Of a stretch of 64,000 nucleotides of DNA, positions 61,823 through 64,000 are shown in pieces. The notes beneath the pieces are model-generated. The model had not been told where the DNA came from. It did not search any database and saw nothing but the letters and a program-made list of their open reading frames with translations. The position numbers and the translations under genes are program-made. The stretch's first letter is position 1; each line of letters starts with the position of its first letter. The DNA lies in the NCBI RefSeq assembly GCF_000147695.2, contig NC_015958.1:474501-538500 (forward strand), written 5' to 3'. Origin of the DNA: Thermoanaerobacter wiegelii Rt8.B1. GTDB lineage: Bacteria > Bacillota > Thermoanaerobacteria > Thermoanaerobacterales > Thermoanaerobacteraceae.

Positions 61823-62083
61823 CAGACTGTAGACAAACTTTCGGAAAGGAGATATTTTGCATAAGGAGCGACTTGTGACAAAGCGTTAACAAAACTTAGC
61901 AAGACCGAGGGTGGAGGCAGGGCCAAAGCCCAGGATGGCGGAGGCGGGCACCTGAGACAGGATGTCGCCTGACGGGGAACCCTGCCGGAACCCGAAGGTC
62001 GAGCTTAGTTTTTTCGCTTTGGAACACCGGAGCTACGATCCAAAATATCCTATTTAAAAATTTTTGACTTTGTCAACAAGCTG
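61823..62083 (+). mobile_element. 261-bp MITE-like element with structured RNA-like core
   Basis: Ends CAGACTGTAGACAAAC and, read inward from the right, CAGCTTGTTGACAAAG (12 of 16 matching). Both resemble the IS at 6811-9040. A perfect 21-bp direct repeat of a terminator hairpin flanks it. No ORF. Nested pairings close the whole unit: GATATTTTG (61851)/CAAAATATC (62041), AAAGCG (61880)/CGCTTT (62015), 61891-61906 with 61997-62012 (13 of 16), GGCAGGG (61916)/CCCTGCC (61980), AGGCG/CGCCT enclosing CCTG-AGA-CAGG. The core is far more GC-rich than its surroundings. Confidence 0.82.
61880..62020 (+). ncRNA. Candidate structured RNA, class unassigned
   Basis: GC-rich multibranch fold within the mobile element. 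The outer stem AAAGCG/CGCTTT and 61891-61906/61997-62012 lead into a junction with GGCAGGG/CCCTGCC, a GGGC-CAAA-GCCC hairpin (61920-61931) and an AGGCG/CGCCT arm. Purine-rich single-stranded pieces (GAGGGTGGAGG, CCGGAACCCGAAGG) look conserved in style. I cannot assign it to a named class from memory; raiA or HEARO-like RNAs are candidates for a covariance-model test. Strand is inferred from the direction of fchA. Confidence 0.5.
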
Positions 62084-62104
62084 TAGAGTGCGATGAGCAC
62101 TCTT
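62084..62104 (+). terminator. Right copy of duplicated fchA terminator
   Basis: Identical to 61802-61822; followed by AATTTTATG. It may now terminate transcripts crossing the mobile element. Confidence 0.85.
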
Positions 62105-62251
62105 AATTTTATGCTATATTTAAGCCAATATTGCCAAAAAAAATAAGCTTTAAATTTTGCATAAAAAATTGTTGCTGCAGAAATATAAAGAAAAGAGAAG
62201 ATTTTAAAAGATATCTATAAAAGAGCTTACTAAAATAACTTATTTTAGAAT

Positions 62252-62334
62252 TTGTAACAAGAGATTAATAAAGTTATAATAAAGTTAGATGTCAGACAAG
62301 TCTATATGTTTACTACTTGTATAAGTAGTAAACG
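62252..62334 (+). promoter_or_regulatory. BMP-operon promoter and palindromic operator
   Basis: TTGTAA (62252-62257), 17-bp spacer, TATAAT (62275-62280). Downstream lies GTTTACTACTT-GTAT-AAGTAGTAAAC (about 62309-62334), a perfect 11-bp-arm palindrome between the predicted start point and the AGGAGG at 62353. An operator or mRNA hairpin. No purine-riboswitch core was seen here. Confidence 0.6.
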
Positions 62335-62362
62335 GTAACAAAAATTTTTTATAGGAGGTTAT

Positions 62363-63424
62363 ATGATGAAGAAGTGGCGTGTTGTTTTAGCATCTGTGTT
62401 GATCTTGCTGCTGTCAGTATCAGTATTCTTATCGGGATGCTCTTCAAAGACAAAGCAAGAAAGCACACAACCTCAAACTACTACACAAGAAGCTAAAAAC
62501 AAAGATTTTAAAGTAGGGTTAGTTACAGACGTTGGTGGAATCAATGACCACAGTTTTAACCAAATGGCTTATGAAGGTTTACAAAGAGCTGCTAAAGAAT
62601 TAGGTGTTACAGTTAACGTAATACAGTCAAAGCAGATGACAGACTATGTTCCAAATTTAACAAATTTTGCACAACAAGGTTATAACTTAGTAATTGCGGT
62701 AGGTTTTATGATGCATGATGCTGTTGAAGAAGTGTCACAAAAATTTCCAGACACGAAATTTCTTATAATTGACTCAGAAGTGACAGACAGACCTAATGTT
62801 TCATCAGCTATGTTCAAGACAGAGCAATGCGGCTATCTTGTAGGTGCTATGGCTGGATTAATGGAAAAAGAAAAAACTGGTAAAGTAAAAGGTACAAACA
62901 TCATAGGTGTTGTTGGCGGAATGCAGATACCACCAGTTGATAGCTTTATTGCAGGTTATCAACAAGGAGCAAAAGCTGTAAATCCTGACATAAAAATTCT
63001 CATCAATTATACAAATAATTTCAATGACCCAGCAGCAGGTAAACAAATGGCTTTAACAGAAATAAGTCAGGGTGCAGAAATTATTTTCCAGGTTGCTGGT
63101 GGTACTGGTGACGGAGTAATAAAAGCAGCACAAGAGAAAAACGTATATGCTATCGGTGTTGATGCAGACCAAAGCTATTTAGCTCCGGATCATGTTTTGA
63201 CATCAGCAGTAAAAAGAGTTGATGTTGCAACATATGATGTTATAAAGGATACTTTAAATGGTAACTTCAAGAGTGGTATTGTATACTTTGATTTGAAAAA
63301 TGATGGTGTTGGAATAGGTAAAGTGAATAAAGATGTTCCGCAATCTATCATAGATAAAGTTAATCAATTAGCGCAAGATATAAAAGACGGCAAAATAACA
63401 GTATCTGATAAAGTTTCAAAATAA
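62363..63424 (+). CDS. BMP-family (basic membrane/TmpC-like) substrate-binding lipoprotein
   Basis: 353 residues. Signal peptide with lipobox VFLSGC (Cys near 26), then a PnrA/Med-type periplasmic-binding fold: KVGLVTDVGGINDHSFNQMA, GVVGGMQIPPVDSFIAGYQQ, GAEIIFQVAGGTGDGVIKAA and YAIGVDADQSYLAPDHVLTS. Family members bind purine nucleosides; the GGINDHSFNQ motif is typical. AGGAGG lies 6 bases before ATG. A terminator-like hairpin follows before the ATPase gene, favouring high expression of this subunit. Confidence 0.94.
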   Translation: MMKKWRVVLASVLILLLSVSVFLSGCSSKTKQESTQPQTTTQEAKNKDFKVGLVTDVGGINDHSFNQMAYEGLQRAAKELGVTVNVIQSKQMTDYVPNLTNFAQQGYNLVIAVGFMMHDAVEEVSQKFPDTKFLIIDSEVTDRPNVSSAMFKTEQCGYLVGAMAGLMEKEKTGKVKGTNIIGVVGGMQIPPVDSFIAGYQQGAKAVNPDIKILINYTNNFNDPAAGKQMALTEISQGAEIIFQVAGGTGDGVIKAAQEKNVYAIGVDADQSYLAPDHVLTSAVKRVDVATYDVIKDTLNGNFKSGIVYFDLKNDGVGIGKVNKDVPQSIIDKVNQLAQDIKDGKITVSDKVSK

Positions 63425-63441
63425 ACTAAAATCAAAAAAAC

Positions 63442-63467
63442 GGGGCTCGTACTTTGAGCCCCTTTTT
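63442..63467 (+). terminator. Intercistronic hairpin (attenuating terminator)
   Basis: GGGGCTC/GAGCCCC with loop GTACTTT, then TTTTT, between binding protein and ATPase. Commonly used to give binding protein in excess. Confidence 0.85.
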
Positions 63468-63479
63468 GGAGGTAGGAGT

Positions 63480-64000
63480 ATGAGTGCTATATTGGAAGTA
63501 AAAAATATTACGAAAGTATTTCCTAAAGTTGTAGCAAATGACAATGTTAATCTTACAGTTGAAAAAGGAGAAATTCACGCTATACTTGGAGAAAATGGCG
63601 CTGGCAAATCTACTTTAATGAATATTATATATGGGTTGTATAAACCAGATTCAGGTAAACTTATTTTTGATGGGGAAGAACTCAATCTAACTGGTCCTCA
63701 TGAAGCTATTGAAAAAGGTATAGGAATGGTACACCAGCATTTCATGCTTATTCCTGTTTTAACAGTTGCAGAAAATATTGTATTAGGAGCAGAGCCTAAA
63801 GGTATAACTTATGATAGAAAAAAAGCAAATGAACTTATAAGAGAAATTTCACAAAAATATCATCTTGAAATAGACCCTGAAGCAAAAGTAAAAGATTTAT
63901 CTGTAGGTCTTCAGCAAAGAGTTGAGATTTTAAAAGCTTTCTATAGAAAAGCGAAACTTTTGATTTTAGATGAGCCGACAGCTATGCTTACCCCCCAGGA
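63480..64000 (+). CDS. Nucleoside-type ABC transporter ATPase (YufO-like), 3' end cut by window
   Basis: Frame open to the last base. VKNITKVFPKVVANDNVNLT, Walker A AILGENGAGKSTL near residue 38, Q-loop MVHQHFMLIP near 85, signature DLSVGLQQRVEIL near 142 and Walker B LLILDEPTAMLTPQ at the window end. This is the first domain of a duplicated RbsA/YufO-type ATPase (about 510 residues in the family). TTGGAGGTAGG precedes ATG 63480. Partner of the BMP protein; permeases are expected beyond the window. Confidence 0.92.
   Translation, partial: MSAILEVKNITKVFPKVVANDNVNLTVEKGEIHAILGENGAGKSTLMNIIYGLYKPDSGKLIFDGEELNLTGPHEAIEKGIGMVHQHFMLIPVLTVAENIVLGAEPKGITYDRKKANELIREISQKYHLEIDPEAKVKDLSVGLQQRVEILKAFYRKAKLLILDEPTAMLTPQ

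Noticed and set aside
61823-62083. Naming the structured core as a known RNA (raiA, HEARO/omega RNA, riboswitch)
   Set aside because: I cannot reproduce any of those consensus structures reliably from memory and no associated protein gene is adjacent.
62105-62362. Purine riboswitch upstream of the BMP gene
   Set aside because: The conserved purine-aptamer core elements are not present.

Overview
The window is low-GC, AT-rich chromosomal DNA from an anaerobic thermophilic Firmicute, most likely Thermoanaerobacter or a close relative. That placement is my inference from the gene set: a single-chain pyruvate:ferredoxin oxidoreductase, a clustered heme/siroheme pathway, tandem M42 peptidases, a YesMN-type two-component system and group II introns lying behind terminators. 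No rRNA, tRNA or CRISPR array was seen.

Layout. 1-5784: tetrapyrrole cluster hemC (5' truncated)-cobA/hemD-hemB-sirC-like-hemL, with an inverted VapBC toxin-antitoxin pair set between the last two genes. 5845-6784: a collapsed cobalt-transport operon in which internal deletions join a B12 riboswitch fragment to the tails of cbiN, cbiQ and cbiO. 6785-9066: nested mobile DNA, an IS1182-type element inside a duplicated terminator hairpin, with an ORF-deleted group II intron inside its left end. 9066-11159: stomatin/NfeD operon with nfeD broken at an A7 run. 11222-13132: decayed Yip1 and GrpB remnants, then icd. 13133-32650: accessory region rich in broken genes (ABC exporters, natAB, CPBP protease, BNR lipoprotein, SurA-like protein) among intact ones (rhomboid, GAF-LuxR regulator, MFS exporter, SdpI-like protein, GNAT, YhfC-like protease, DUF429, hydrolase, AEC transporter). 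32685-35715: three tandem M42 aminopeptidases. 35757-37669: full-length group II intron with its reverse transcriptase. 37670-41317: small membrane ORF, REP-like palindrome, broken sigma/anti-sigma pair, ferritin-VIT protein. 41616-45143: PFOR. 45144-48486: a 33-T tract, an HD-GYP protein, a truncated and a complete chemoreceptor. 48606-53349: histidine degradation (hutU-ftcD-hutI) and MntA/HepT. 53394-61084: alpha-glucoside ABC transporter, broken GH13 glucosidase and divergent sensor/regulator. 61163-61804: the folate cyclodeaminase completing the histidine pathway. 61802-62104: a 261-bp non-coding element with strong RNA-like folding. 62363-64000: BMP-family nucleoside-type ABC transporter, cut by the window end.

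Main result. The IS at 6811-9040 and the non-coding element at 61823-62083 have related terminal inverted repeats (CAGACTGTTGACAAAA type). Each is flanked by a perfect direct repeat that is the complete hairpin of a rho-independent terminator (26 bp and 21 bp). This looks like one transposition system that targets terminators and duplicates the whole hairpin, leaving a terminator on both sides. The small element behaves like a MITE of that IS but carries a GC-rich structured RNA-like core. Group II introns in the window also sit directly behind terminators, so three kinds of mobile element exploit the same niche.

Pathway logic. HemL, HemB, HemC and CobA/HemD with the SirC-like dehydrogenase take glutamate semialdehyde to siroheme/corrinoid precursors. 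HutU, HutI, FtcD and the cyclodeaminase take urocanate to glutamate plus methenyl-folate; hutH is not in the window. MalE/F/G-type proteins import a sugar under a YesMN pair, but their glucosidase is no longer intact.
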